Numbered from the stretch's first letter, positions 34,049-41,817 are shown. The stretch: DNA of 64,000 nt from Streptomyces tuirus (GCF_014701095.1 NZ_AP023439.1:4142001-4206000); one strand, 5' to 3'. Translations and numbers: made by a program. The notes: generated from the sequence alone by a model not told the origin.

Positions 34049-34690
34049 CTACTTCGGTGAGGTCGCCACCAGACGCAGGGCGAGCCCGGTGAAGACCGTC
34101 CCGGAGACGATGTTCAGCCAGCGGTTCACCCGCGCACTGCGCCGCAGGAACAGGGACAGCCGCCCCGAGGCCAGACCCACGCTGCCGTCCCAGAGGAAGC
34201 CCATCACCACGAGCGTGACGCCGAGCAGCAGCAACTGGCCCTGAACGTGCCCGAGCGCGGGGTCCACGAACTGCGGCAGGAACGCCACGTTGAAGAGGAT
34301 CACCTTGGGGTTCAGCAGATTGGTGATCGCGCCCTGCCAGAACGCCCGTCGCATCCCCGGCCCCACCGCCCCGGTCTCCTCCTCTCCCGGCACCGACCGG
34401 TCGCGGAACGCCTTCACCGCCAGGTAGAGCAGATATGCGGCACCCGCCCAGCGCAGCACGTGATACAGCGTCGGCAGCGCCGTGAACAGGGCCGACAGGC
34501 CCAGGGCCGCCGCGACCGAGTGCACGAGCATCGCGCACGCCACCCCGAACGCGGCCATCACCCCGGCGGCGGGCCCACCCCGCCCGCCCATCGCCACGAT
34601 GAACATCATGTCGGGGCCGGGGGTGACGCAGAGCGCGAAGGCGGCGACGAGGAACGCCGCGTACAGAGACATGTCCACCATGCGAACCAT
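34049..34690 (-). CDS. LysE family amino-acid exporter
   Basis: 213 aa, six hydrophobic helices, RhtB/LysE signature near the start (FALCVTPGPDMMFIVA) and LLNPKVILFNVAFLPQF in the middle. Exports amino acids or related metabolites; the substrate cannot be predicted. Possible starts are ATG 34690, 34681 (MVDMSLY) and 34672 (MSLY); none has a convincing ribosome binding site. The open frame continues further but would run antisense through the DUF2786 gene. Confidence 0.87.
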   Translation of the reverse strand: MVRMVDMSLYAAFLVAAFALCVTPGPDMMFIVAMGGRGGPAAGVMAAFGVACAMLVHSVAAALGLSALFTALPTLYHVLRWAGAAYLLYLAVKAFRDRSVPGEEETGAVGPGMRRAFWQGAITNLLNPKVILFNVAFLPQFVDPALGHVQGQLLLLGVTLVVMGFLWDGSVGLASGRLSLFLRRSARVNRWLNIVSGTVFTGLALRLVATSPK

Positions 34691-34873
34691 GCTCGAAGCC
34701 GCGCCGCGCGGGGGCGAGCGAATTCCGGGGAGTGAGACGGGCGGGACGTGAGGCGGGCGGGACGTCCCGTTGTACGGGCATGAGGCGTACGGGCGCCCGT
34801 GCCGGGCCGGGCGCGGTGAGGTCGGGGGCCGGGCGAGGTCAGGTCGGGTGGGGCGGCGTGGCACCATCGGCCC

Positions 34874-36013
34874 GTGAGTACGTCCACCACCGTCGACCGC
34901 GCGTTCGAAGCTGCCCTCTACGAGACCGGCGAGACCGCCCTCGACACCGGCGCGTCCCTGCTCGCCTCCGACCCGGCGGCGGACGCCGAACTCGACCGGC
35001 GCGGGGAGGAGTTCGTCGCGGCGGCCTGGCGGCGCGGCTGGCAGCCCGCCGACGTCGTACGGATCGTGCGGCGCGAGCTGGACGACGTCCACGTACTCCT
35101 CGTGGCCGCGCTGATCCGCGCGCAGGCACCCGGCGACGGACCCCGGGGCCGCCGCTGGAACGCGCAGCTCGCGGAACTCCCCGCCGACACCCCGCCCCGC
35201 ACCGACCGCTTCTCGTACGCCACCGCCGTGCTGGAGCTGTACCGCCTGCTGCTGCGGCTGCCCGCCCTCGAGGCGCTGGAGGAGGCGCCCGGGGAGGCAC
35301 GGACCGAGTCCCGCATGCTCACCCGCATCCGCGCCCTGCTCGCCAAGGCCGAGGCCACCGGGTTCCCGGAGGAGGCGGAGGCGCTCAGCGCCAAGGCGCA
35401 GGAGCTGATGGCCCGGCACAGCGTCGACGAGGCGCTGCTCGCGGCGCGGGCGCCCTCCCCGGACACCCCCGGGGCCTGCCGGATCGGGGTGGAACCGCCG
35501 TACGAGCAGGCCAAGGCGGTGCTGCTGGACGCCGTCGCCGGCGCCAACCACTGCCGGGCGGTGTGGAACGAACCCCTCGGCTTCTCGACCGTCGTCGGCT
35601 TCGAAACCGACCTGGAGGCGGTCGAACTCCTCTACACCTCACTCCTGGTGCAGGCCACGACCGCGATGACGAAGGCGGAGGCCGCGCTGGGGGCGCCCCC
35701 TGCTCGAGCGCAGCCGAGAGCTCGGGGGAGGGCGGGCGGCCGCAAGCGCACCAAGACGTTCCGGCAGTCCTTCCTCGCGGCCTACGCCCACCACATCGGC
35801 ACCCGCCTGGCCGCGGCCGCCGAGACCCAGGCGACCGACGACCTGCTCCCGGTGCTCGCCTCCCGCGAGGTCGCCGTCACCGGGCGGCTGGACCGGATGT
35901 TCCCGGAGACGACCACGACCCGGCTGCGCGGGGTGCGGGACGCGGCCGGCTGGACCGAGGGCGCGCAGGCGGCGGACCGGGCCCAGGTCCGGCACCGGCC
36001 GCCGCTGCACTGA
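34874..36013 (+). CDS. DUF2786 domain protein with in-frame palindromic insertion
   Basis: 379 aa. The DUF2786 segment is around residues 145-190 (MLTRIRALLAKAEATGFPEEAEALSAKAQELM). Flanking helices are of unknown function. Residues 274-287 (APPARAQPRARGRA) are encoded by a palindromic repeat element (35694-35733) that also occurs inside tilS, so this stretch is a secondary insertion. GTG start with CACCAT 6 nt upstream, compatible with a leaderless transcript. Converges with the lipoprotein gene, with 16 nt between the stops. Confidence 0.82.
   Translation: MSTSTTVDRAFEAALYETGETALDTGASLLASDPAADAELDRRGEEFVAAAWRRGWQPADVVRIVRRELDDVHVLLVAALIRAQAPGDGPRGRRWNAQLAELPADTPPRTDRFSYATAVLELYRLLLRLPALEALEEAPGEARTESRMLTRIRALLAKAEATGFPEEAEALSAKAQELMARHSVDEALLAARAPSPDTPGACRIGVEPPYEQAKAVLLDAVAGANHCRAVWNEPLGFSTVVGFETDLEAVELLYTSLLVQATTAMTKAEAALGAPPARAQPRARGRAGGRKRTKTFRQSFLAAYAHHIGTRLAAAAETQATDDLLPVLASREVAVTGRLDRMFPETTTTRLRGVRDAAGWTEGAQAADRAQVRHRPPLH
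35694..35733. repeat. REP-like palindromic element, copy 1
   Basis: CGCCCCCTGCTCGAGCGCAG followed by CCGAGAGCTCGGGGGAGGGC. CGAGC/GCTCG and CCCCC/GGGGG arms form a hairpin. It matches in reverse orientation the element at 58443-58479 with about four differences. It sits in frame inside the DUF2786 gene. Confidence 0.85.
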
Positions 36014-36029
36014 CCTGCCGTCGGTGCCG

Positions 36030-36557
36030 TCAGTCGCCCGACGTCTCGAAGCCGCTCACCGACGGCTTCTGGTCATCCGCCCAGGAGACCGCGCCGTACG
36101 ACCACGTCAGTTCGTGCGGCGTCCTGGTGTCGCCGGGCAGGGTGAAGGACGCCTTGCGCACGGCGAGGCTCTCCGGGGAGCCCGTCTCGGCCCGGACGTA
36201 GGTGATCGTGAAGGACGTGGTTCCGCTCTTCCCGAGGGTCAGCGACTGGGCCTTCGCGCCCTCGTCCGGGGAGACGGAGGTCGTCTTGTCGTCGGCCTGC
36301 AGGTCGACGCCGGGGAAGCCCTTCAGCGTGCACTGCGCGCCCTTGTTGGTGAGCGTCACGGTGACGGTGCCGGTGTCGCCGGCGGCCGGGGCGGCGGCGG
36401 CGCCGACCTCCACGCCCATGTCACCGAGCGCGCAGGCCGAGTCGCTCGGCCGGTCCGCGTTCTTGACGTCGTCGCCACCGGCTGTGTCGTCGCTGCAGCC
36501 GGTCAGCAGGACCGTCGCGGCGAGGGCGGTGGCCAGGGTGAGGGGGTAGGTGCGCAT
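36030..36557 (-). CDS. DUF4232-type lipoprotein
   Basis: 175 aa. Signal peptide MRTYPLTLATALAATVLLTGC with lipobox LTGC, then a Gly/Asp linker and a beta-sandwich-like DUF4232 domain with a cysteine pair (ACALGD and AQCTLKGFPG). The start at 36557 is chosen for its signal peptide and the GAGGACC upstream; the frame is open to 36614. Function unknown, presumably extracellular. Confidence 0.83.
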   Translation of the reverse strand: MRTYPLTLATALAATVLLTGCSDDTAGGDDVKNADRPSDSACALGDMGVEVGAAAAPAAGDTGTVTVTLTNKGAQCTLKGFPGVDLQADDKTTSVSPDEGAKAQSLTLGKSGTTSFTITYVRAETGSPESLAVRKASFTLPGDTRTPHELTWSYGAVSWADDQKPSVSGFETSGD

Positions 36558-36647
36558 GAGGTCCTCTGGACGTGTCGAACGAAAGCGGCATCGGGCCCCT
36601 GGATCATCACGCACGCGCCTGCCGAGGAGGCACGCACCCCCATCGAT

Positions 36648-36945
36648 TCCCCCGAACGCCGGACGGGCCCTGAAGCCCCGGCTATTCTCCGCCCGCGGCC
36701 GGGCCCCTGGGCTCGGGTGATTCTCCGGCCGCGGACGGGCCTCTGGTCTCGCGGTGTTTCTCCGGCCGCGGGCGGGCCTCTGGGCTCGCGGTGATTTGCC
36801 GGGTGCGGGCGGGCTCCTGGTCTCGTGGTGATTGTCCGGACGCGGACGGGCCCCTGGGCCCAGGTGACTCCCGAATGCGAACGGGCCCTGCGCCCCCGGT
36901 GACTCCCGAACACCGACGAGCCCCTGACTGAGCCCCCGGTGACGT
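36648..36945. repeat. Eight degenerate 36-37-bp tandem repeats
   Basis: Units of the form CTCCGGCCGCGGACGGGCCT-CTGGTCTCGCGGTGATT start near 36648, 36687, 36723, 36760, 36797 and 36834, and continue degenerately to 36945. Divergence between copies is high, so the array is old. Long open frames across it are a side effect of the repeat. The whole interval 36558-37099 between the two lipoprotein genes has no supported gene. Confidence 0.8.
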
Positions 36946-37001
36946 CCCGAGCACCCGACCGTCCCCGCTGCCCCCAGTCGATCCGCGGCCCGTCCGTACC
37001 C

Positions 37002-37119
37002 CGTCGGGTGTTCAGCCGAGGGCCGTCGGGTGTCAACCGAGGCCGCCGTCGGGCGTCAACCGAGGGCCGTCGGGTGTAACCCGAGGCCGCCGTCGGATGT
37101 CAGCCGAGGCTCGCCGTCG
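37002..37119. repeat. 21/23-bp alternating tandem repeat reaching into a lipoprotein gene
   Basis: Five copies of GCCGTCGGGTGTCAACCGAG with alternating GGCC and GCCGCC spacers (44-bp higher-order unit). The last copy encodes the C-terminal SLG and stop codon of the lipoprotein gene at 37100-37624, so the gene end was the template for the array. Confidence 0.85.
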
Positions 37120-37624
37120 GCAGTCCCGTCGGGAGCTTGCCGCCCTCGGCCTTTCGGTAGGTCTCCGCGCCGAGACCGCCCTCCCACGTGACCTTCAGGC
37201 TGCTCGCGTTCACGGAGTCGACCATGCCGGTCGCCCGGTCCTTGGAGCCGTCCGTGCACTTCAGGCGGATCATGCGCATCCCGGACTCCTCGTCCGCCGT
37301 GCCGCTGCACACGCTCCCGCCGGTGCCGAACAGTGCCGCCTGCTTGCCGGTGATCACCAGGGCCACGGCCTTGCCGTCGGTCGTAGCGAGCCAGCTGCCC
37401 GCCAGTTCACCGCCGGCCGAGTCCCCGGAACCGGAACCCGGACCGGAGTCGCCGCCCGTGCCGGCGGACGCCGAGGCCGACGGGGCGGCCGGGCCGGAGG
37501 CCGCATCGTCGCCCGAACCGCCGTCGCTGCTGCACGCGCTCAGCGCGAGCGCGCCCGCGAGCCCCGCGGCCGCCGCCGCGACGCGCACGGCGCCGGAGCG
37601 GCGCGAGAAGATCACCGAAGTCAC
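37100..37624 (-). CDS. Small lipoprotein of unknown function
   Basis: 174 aa. Signal sequence with basic RRSGAVR, hydrophobic core and lipobox LSAC. Then a 45-residue Gly/Ser/Ala linker and a compact C-terminal domain (GELAGSWLATTDGKAVALVITG) resembling serine-rich lipoproteins that precede a lipocalin-like fold. Two cysteines (GSVCSG and RLKC) may pair. The last codons lie in the tandem repeat 37002-37119. Upstream is a GACC/GGTC microsatellite. Confidence 0.78.
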   Translation of the reverse strand: MTSVIFSRRSGAVRVAAAAAGLAGALALSACSSDGGSGDDAASGPAAPSASASAGTGGDSGPGSGSGDSAGGELAGSWLATTDGKAVALVITGKQAALFGTGGSVCSGTADEESGMRMIRLKCTDGSKDRATGMVDSVNASSLKVTWEGGLGAETYRKAEGGKLPTGLPTASLG

Positions 37625-37644
37625 TGCAAGCCCCCAAGCTGTAG

Positions 37645-37684
37645 CCGACCGACCGACCGACCGACGACGACCGACCGACCGAAC
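37645..37684. repeat. GACC tetranucleotide microsatellite
   Basis: About eight GACC units interrupted by one GACGAC, 20-60 bp upstream of the lipoprotein start on the - strand, i.e. in its promoter/leader region. Confidence 0.85.
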
Positions 37685-37760
37685 GGCACCCGGCCAGCCT
37701 CATGGCCGGAACGATCGCAGCAAGCTACCAGGGCCCGTCAAGGGCCCCCGGGGCCGCCTC

Positions 37761-38066
37761 TCACCAGGACGACTTGCGCACCCCGGGCAGATACCCCGCG
37801 TGCGCCTGCTCCCGCAGACTCACCCGGGACAGCCCGAACGCCCGGAAGTAGCCGCGCGGCCGGCCGTCGACGCCGTCGCGGTTGCGTACGCGCGTGGCGC
37901 TCGCGTCGCGCGGCTGCCTGCGCAGCTCCGCCTGCGCGGCGAGCCGTTCGGCCTCCGTCGAGGAGGGGCGCCGGATGATCTCCTTCAGTTCGGCCCGCCG
38001 GGCGGCGTACCGCGCGACGACCTCCTGGCGCCTGTCGTTCTTCGCGATCTTGCTCTTCTTGGCCAT
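37761..38066 (-). CDS. rpsN: Zinc-independent 30S ribosomal protein S14
   Basis: 101 aa S14 paralogue of the long, cysteine-free type (no CxxC), as used under zinc starvation. The conserved C-terminus GYFRAFGLSRVSLREQAHAGYLPGVRKSSW (two motifs in this stretch) is the S14 signature. ATG overlaps the stop of rpmB by one base (TGATG), so the two are coupled. Control by Zur is inferred from the box at 38339-38353. Confidence 0.95.
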   Translation of the reverse strand: MAKKSKIAKNDRRQEVVARYAARRAELKEIIRRPSSTEAERLAAQAELRRQPRDASATRVRNRDGVDGRPRGYFRAFGLSRVSLREQAHAGYLPGVRKSSW

Positions 38067-38302
38067 CAGACCCTCACTCCCCGGGCGCGGATCCGGGCGA
38101 CGGCCGCCTCGATACCGATCGTGTCGACGGTCTTGATCCCCCTGACGCTGAGCCGGAGCCGTACGTACCGGCCCTCGCTCGGCAGCCAGTAGCGCTTGGA
38201 CTGGATGTTGGGGTCGAACCGGCGCGACGTGCGCCGGTGGGAGTGCGAGATGCGGTTGCCGAAGCCCGGCCGGGTGCCGGTCAGCATGCAGTGCGCGGAC
38301 AT
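38066..38302 (-). CDS. rpmB: Zinc-independent 50S ribosomal protein L28
   Basis: 78 aa L28. GFGNRISHSHRRTSRRFDPNIQ is split over the conserved core of L28. Only one Cys (AHCMLTG) remains, so the zinc ribbon of the C+ form is absent. First gene of a leftward rpmB-rpsN pair, divergent from rpmG across the probable Zur operator. Confidence 0.95.
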   Translation of the reverse strand: MSAHCMLTGTRPGFGNRISHSHRRTSRRFDPNIQSKRYWLPSEGRYVRLRLSVRGIKTVDTIGIEAAVARIRARGVRV

Positions 38303-38338
38303 GGGTGGTGACGTACCTCTCTGCTCAGCCAGTGGAAA

Positions 38339-38353
38339 TGGATGTCGTTTTCA
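38339..38353. promoter_or_regulatory. Probable Zur box between divergent ribosomal operons
   Basis: TGGATGTCGTTTTCA matches the actinobacterial Zur consensus TGAAAATCATTTTCA at 11 of 15 positions, in a local AT-rich patch. It overlaps the region just upstream of TATCAT (38355-38360), the -10 of rpmG. Confidence 0.7.
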
Positions 38354-38354
38354 G

Positions 38355-38360
38355 TATCAT
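38355..38360 (+). promoter_or_regulatory. -10 box of rpmG, leaderless start
   Basis: TATCAT ends 6 nt before the rpmG ATG (38367). Transcription would therefore start at the start codon, giving a leaderless mRNA directly controlled by the adjacent Zur box. Confidence 0.6.
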
Positions 38361-38366
38361 AGCGGC

Positions 38367-38531
38367 ATGGCACGCAACGAACTCCGTCCGGTCATCAAGC
38401 TCCGGTCCACCGCCGGGACCGGCTTCACCTACGTGACCCGCAAGAACCGCCGCAACGACCCGGACCGCATGACCCTGCGCAAGTTCGACCCGGTCGCCGG
38501 CCGCCACGTCGACTTCCGAGAGGAGCGCTGA
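38367..38531 (+). CDS. rpmG: Zinc-independent 50S ribosomal protein L33
   Basis: 54 aa L33 (ELRPVIKLRSTAGTGFTYVTRKNRRN). No cysteine at all, unlike the zinc-binding C+ form. First gene of the rightward unit rpmG-rpmE2-cobW-rpsR with 2-6 nt gaps. No Shine-Dalgarno upstream, consistent with leaderless translation. Confidence 0.95.
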   Translation: MARNELRPVIKLRSTAGTGFTYVTRKNRRNDPDRMTLRKFDPVAGRHVDFREER

Positions 38532-38533
38532 CC

Positions 38534-38791
38534 ATGCGCCATGGAATCCACCCGGAGTACGGCCCCGTCGTCTTCCGCGACCGCGCCGCGAACTACGCCT
38601 TCCTCACCCGCTCGACCCTGTCCGCCACGGCGGGCGAGAAGACCGTCGAGTGGGAGGACGGCACCACCTACCCGGTCGTCGACGTCGAGATCTCCGACGT
38701 GAGCCACCCCTTCTACACCGGCACGGCCCGCGTGCTGGACACCGCCGGCCGTGTGGAGCGCTTCGAGCGCCGGTACGGAAAGAAGGGCTGA
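38534..38791 (+). CDS. rpmE2: 50S ribosomal protein L31 type B (zinc-independent)
   Basis: 85 aa type B L31: MRHGIHPEYGPVVFRD at the N-terminus, HPFYTG near the C-terminus and no cysteines. Replaces the zinc-containing RpmE when Zur is relieved, releasing zinc from ribosomes. Starts 2 nt after rpmG; GAGAGGAGCG is the ribosome binding site. Confidence 0.96.
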   Translation: MRHGIHPEYGPVVFRDRAANYAFLTRSTLSATAGEKTVEWEDGTTYPVVDVEISDVSHPFYTGTARVLDTAGRVERFERRYGKKG

Positions 38792-38795
38792 TTCC

Positions 38796-40034
38796 ATGGC
38801 TGACCCCGTGGCTGTCCCTCCCGGCCTCCCCGTCGTGATCGTCGGCGGGCTGCACGCCGACGCCCGCAGGGCGGCCGTCGCCCGGCTGCTCGCCGACGTC
38901 CCCGGCAGTGTCGTCCTCCACCACGACCTGGCGACGGCCGCCGCGGGCACGGTCGTACGGACCATCAGGGACGCCTCCGGCATCCTCGACGCGGGGGAGG
39001 CGCCGCTGGTCAACGACTGCGCGTGCTGCGCCCTGCGCGAGGACCTGGTGCCGGAGCTGGAGCGGCTGCGGGACGCCGGCGGCACCCGGCTCGCCGTCGT
39101 CGAGCTGTGGGACTCGGTCGAGCCCAAGGCCATGGCCGAGGTCGTCACCGCGGGCGGGCTCACCGTCACCGGCGTGATCACCGCCGTCGACCCGGCCCTG
39201 GTCCTGCCGTACCTGGGCAACGGCGACGACCTGGCCGACGGCGGTCTCGCCGCGGCCGCCACCGACCAGCGCACCGTCGCCGACACCTTCGCGCGCCAGC
39301 TGGAGTACGCCCCCGTCCTCGCGATCGCCGATTCGGGCGCCGATTCGGGCGCCGACTCCCCGGAGGCCGACGACGAGGACCGCGAGCTGCTCAAGCAGCT
39401 GCACCCGACGGCCCGCCAGGTCCCGATCGGCCGGGGAGCCCCCGCGGGCCCGGTCGGCGACGGTCTGACGGTGCCGACCCCGCGTCTGCGCCCGCTCTCC
39501 CCGCTGGCCCAAGCCGCCCTGGCCGGCTTCGACGTCGAGGCGGCCGCCGCCGCCCAGCACCCGGCCTGCGCCCTGCTGCCCGCCGAGGCCGACGCGCACG
39601 GCGTCTCCACCCTGGTCTGGAACCGGCGCCGCCCCTTCCACCCGGAACGGCTGTACGCCGCACTGGAGGACCTGACCTGCGCGGCAGCCCGCAGCCGGGG
39701 CCGCTTCTGGCTCGCCGACAAGCCCGACACGCTGTTCCACTGGGACGCGGCGGGCGGCGCCCTGTGCGTGGAGAGCGCGGGCCCGTGGCTGGCCTCCCTG
39801 CCGGACGCGGCCTGGGAGATGGTCCCGCCGGTGCGCCGGGCCGCCGCCGCGCTGGACTGGGACGCCGAGCACGGCGACCGCTGCCAGCACCTGGTCTTCA
39901 CCTCGCCCGGCCTCGACCGGGACGGCCTGGAGCGGTTGCTGGAGTCCTGCCTGCTGACCGACGCCGAGTACGCCGCCGGGCCCGACGCCTGGCAGCGGCT
40001 GCCGCACGCCTTCGACACCCTCCTGGAGGTCTGA
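38796..40034 (+). CDS. CobW/COG0523-like protein with degenerate GTPase motifs
   Basis: 412 aa. Overall CobW/ZNG architecture: N-terminal P-loop fold, CxCC metal motif in NDCACCALREDL, and a C-terminal CobW_C domain (FHPERLYAALEDL). The Walker A should be GxxxxGKT but reads GLHADARRA, the Walker B segment is ELWDSVEP, and the NKxD base motif is missing (AIADSGADSG instead). GTP hydrolysis is therefore doubtful. Position among Zur-type ribosomal genes points to zinc allocation or chaperoning during starvation. The start follows rpmE2 by 4 nt. Confidence 0.85.
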   Translation: MADPVAVPPGLPVVIVGGLHADARRAAVARLLADVPGSVVLHHDLATAAAGTVVRTIRDASGILDAGEAPLVNDCACCALREDLVPELERLRDAGGTRLAVVELWDSVEPKAMAEVVTAGGLTVTGVITAVDPALVLPYLGNGDDLADGGLAAAATDQRTVADTFARQLEYAPVLAIADSGADSGADSPEADDEDRELLKQLHPTARQVPIGRGAPAGPVGDGLTVPTPRLRPLSPLAQAALAGFDVEAAAAAQHPACALLPAEADAHGVSTLVWNRRRPFHPERLYAALEDLTCAAARSRGRFWLADKPDTLFHWDAAGGALCVESAGPWLASLPDAAWEMVPPVRRAAAALDWDAEHGDRCQHLVFTSPGLDRDGLERLLESCLLTDAEYAAGPDAWQRLPHAFDTLLEV

Positions 40035-40040
40035 CCCCCC

Positions 40041-40274
40041 ATGCCGCGCAAGCCCGACCGCAAGCCCGCCAAGGACCGGCCCAACCCCCTGGACCGGGCC
40101 GGGATCACGTACATCGACTACAAGGACACCGAGCTGCTGCGCACGTTCATCTCCGACCGCGGCAAGATCCGCAGCCGCCGGGTCACCCGGGTCTCGTCCC
40201 AGCAGCAGCGGCAGCTGGCCAAGGCGATCAAGAACGCACGCGAGATGGCGCTGCTGCCGTACGCCACCCGCTGA
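40041..40274 (+). CDS. rpsR: Zinc-independent 30S ribosomal protein S18
   Basis: 77 aa S18 paralogue: DYKDTELLRTFISDRGKIRSRRVTRVS is the S18 core (split here into two recognisable blocks). It has no cysteine. GGAGG lies 10 nt upstream. Last gene of the operon, followed by a 12-bp terminator stem. Confidence 0.95.
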   Translation: MPRKPDRKPAKDRPNPLDRAGITYIDYKDTELLRTFISDRGKIRSRRVTRVSSQQQRQLAKAIKNAREMALLPYATR

Positions 40275-40291
40275 GCGGGTCCGGATCGGGT

Positions 40292-40324
40292 GAGGTTCCC
40301 CACGCTTGACGGGTGGGGAACCTC
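40292..40324 (+). terminator. Terminator of the rpmG-rpsR operon
   Basis: GAGGTTCCCCAC (40292-40303) pairs perfectly with GTGGGGAACCTC (40313-40324), 17 nt after the rpsR stop. Confidence 0.88.
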
Positions 40325-40957
40325 CCGCTCATGACGTGACGTGACGGGGCCGGTGGCCACGGCCGGCAGACGGCCGCGGCAGGGTCGCGACGGGCCGTCG
40401 GGACCGGGCCGGACGCAGGTCGGGCCTGCCGGACGGCGGTTACCGCCCGGGGCGGTTCGGGAGACGCGCCGCGTGGGTCGTGCGGGGCCGGACGCCGAGC
40501 GAGTGTCCGGCGATGGTCGGAGCACCGCACCGGCACAGAGGACGACCCATCCCTCCTGCGACCGGCGCATTTCTCCCCGTCCTCGCAGGCCGGAGCGGTG
40601 TTCCGGATGCCGGTCGGCAGGTCGAACGGCCGTCCCGCGGCCCCGCGCCTCAGCTCCCGCTTCTCCGGCACGGCCCCGCCGCGGCCACCCCGCACCGCCG
40701 CCGAGCGGATGTTCCGCCTCCACCGAACCTCCCCGAATCCGGCGACTTCCTCGCAGGCCGACGGGAACGACAGGCGGAGCCGGGCCGTCAGACAATCGAG
40801 AACTTCGGTCGAGCGGGTGTCCATGCTGTAACCGCGGGACCACCCCGCGTGCACGTGCATCTGCCCATGCATCTGCACATGAACAGAGCTATGATCCGGG
40901 TCAGTTGACCACTGCACCAATGGCCACACCAGCCAGTGCACCACCGGGGAGCGACCT
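40325..40957. other. Intergenic region without supported gene
   Basis: Open frames exist on both strands but are Arg/Pro-rich and lack a ribosome binding site or recognisable protein features. From about 40840 the base composition drops and the iteron at 40849-40876 marks the promoter of the DUF397 gene. I see nothing else. Confidence 0.5.
40849..40876 (+). promoter_or_regulatory. Iteron-type operator upstream of the DUF397 gene
   Basis: GTGCACGTGCATCTGCCCAT followed by GCATCTGC. It contains a 12-bp direct repeat GCATCTGCMCAT (M = C/A). The same 28-bp element with one mismatch lies upstream of the divergent ATPase gene at 41882-41909, oriented towards that gene. Confidence 0.65.
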
Positions 40958-41200
40958 GTGGATCACGACGTGTACAACGGTATGGCGGCCGCCGGGCTGC
41001 ACGGTGTGGCCTGGCAGAAGAGCCGGCACAGCAACTCGCAGGGCTCATGCGTGGAGTTCGCCCGGCTGCCGGGCGGTGACGTGGCCGTGCGCAACTCGCG
41101 CTTCCCCGACGGGCCCGCGCTGGTCTACACCCGTGCGGAGATCGAAGCGATGCTGCTGGGCGTGAAGGACGGCGAGTTCGACCACCTGGTGGGCGGCTGA
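40958..41200 (+). CDS. DUF397 domain protein
   Basis: 80 aa. The DUF397 motifs WQKSRHSNSQGSCVEFA, VAVRNSRFPDGPALVY and a final acidic tail are all present. In Streptomyces these proteins are regulatory partners of WhiJ-like XRE proteins; the XRE gene is at 42116. GTG start with GGGGAG upstream. Faces the RsbW-like ATPase gene with a shared terminator. Confidence 0.92.
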   Translation: MDHDVYNGMAAAGLHGVAWQKSRHSNSQGSCVEFARLPGGDVAVRNSRFPDGPALVYTRAEIEAMLLGVKDGEFDHLVGG

Positions 41201-41262
41201 CCATCCGCCGGGCCCCGGAGAAAACAGGGCAATCGGCACTCAACGCGCGGTGACGCGCGTAG

Positions 41263-41290
41263 AACCGCGACGCGAGGAAGCGTCGCGGTT
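41263..41290. terminator. Bidirectional terminator between DUF397 and ATPase genes
   Basis: AACCGCGACGC (41263-41273) pairs perfectly with GCGTCGCGGTT (41280-41290), followed by TTCTC on the + strand. Lies between two convergent genes. Confidence 0.85.
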
Positions 41291-41292
41291 TC

Positions 41293-41817
41293 TCATTCGC
41301 CGGCCGGCCGTGAACCGGTCCGCGGCAGCCGGAACAGCGCCCAGACCACCTTTCCGTCGAGCGCGCCCGCGAGGGGATGCCAGCCCCAGCTGTCGCTGAA
41401 GGAGTCGACGAGGAACAGCCCGCGGCCCGACTCGGCCGAGAAGTCGCCGGTCTCCCGGGCGACCGGGCTGTCATGACTGGGGTCGCGCACCGCGCACACC
41501 AGTCGCTCGGTCCACCGCATCAGGTGCAGCCGCACGGCGGCTTCACGGCCGCCGGCGCATCCGTTGCCGGCCGGGAGGCCGTGCCGCAGTGCGTTGGTGA
41601 CGAGTTCCGAGACCACCAGGCAGACGTCGTCGAACCGCTCGCCCATGTCCCACTGGTCCAGGGTTCTGCGGGTGAACTTCCGTGCCTCGCGCACCGCTTC
41701 GTAGCGAGCGGGCAGAGCGCAGGAGGCGGCGTCGGACACGGCCGCGGGATCCAGCGGCGGAAGGCCCTGCCGTAACGGCTCGAGCATGGTCGATCCATTC
41801 GTCCCCATGCGAGGCAC
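41293..41817 (-). CDS. RsbW-like ATP-binding regulatory protein
   Basis: 174 aa GHKL ATPase of the anti-sigma class. N-box VCLVVSELVTNALRHG, then the glycine-rich ESGRGLFLVDSFSDSWGW. Probable serine kinase or anti-sigma factor. The WhiJ-like clusters of Streptomyces typically contain such an ATPase beside the DUF397 and XRE genes. Starts at 41817, 41808 and 41787 are possible. Its upstream DNA carries the iteron at 41882-41909. Confidence 0.87.
   Translation of the reverse strand: MPRMGTNGSTMLEPLRQGLPPLDPAAVSDAASCALPARYEAVREARKFTRRTLDQWDMGERFDDVCLVVSELVTNALRHGLPAGNGCAGGREAAVRLHLMRWTERLVCAVRDPSHDSPVARETGDFSAESGRGLFLVDSFSDSWGWHPLAGALDGKVVWALFRLPRTGSRPAGE

Noticed and set aside
36503..37036. 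Long leftward reading frames rich in Arg, Gly and Pro
   Set aside because: They are produced by the GC-rich tandem array, have no ribosome binding site and no recognisable protein pattern.
40228..40944. 238-residue leftward frame and overlapping rightward frames in the gap before DUF397
   Set aside because: Composition is Arg/Pro-rich, it crosses rpsR and its terminator, and no start signal or family pattern is visible.
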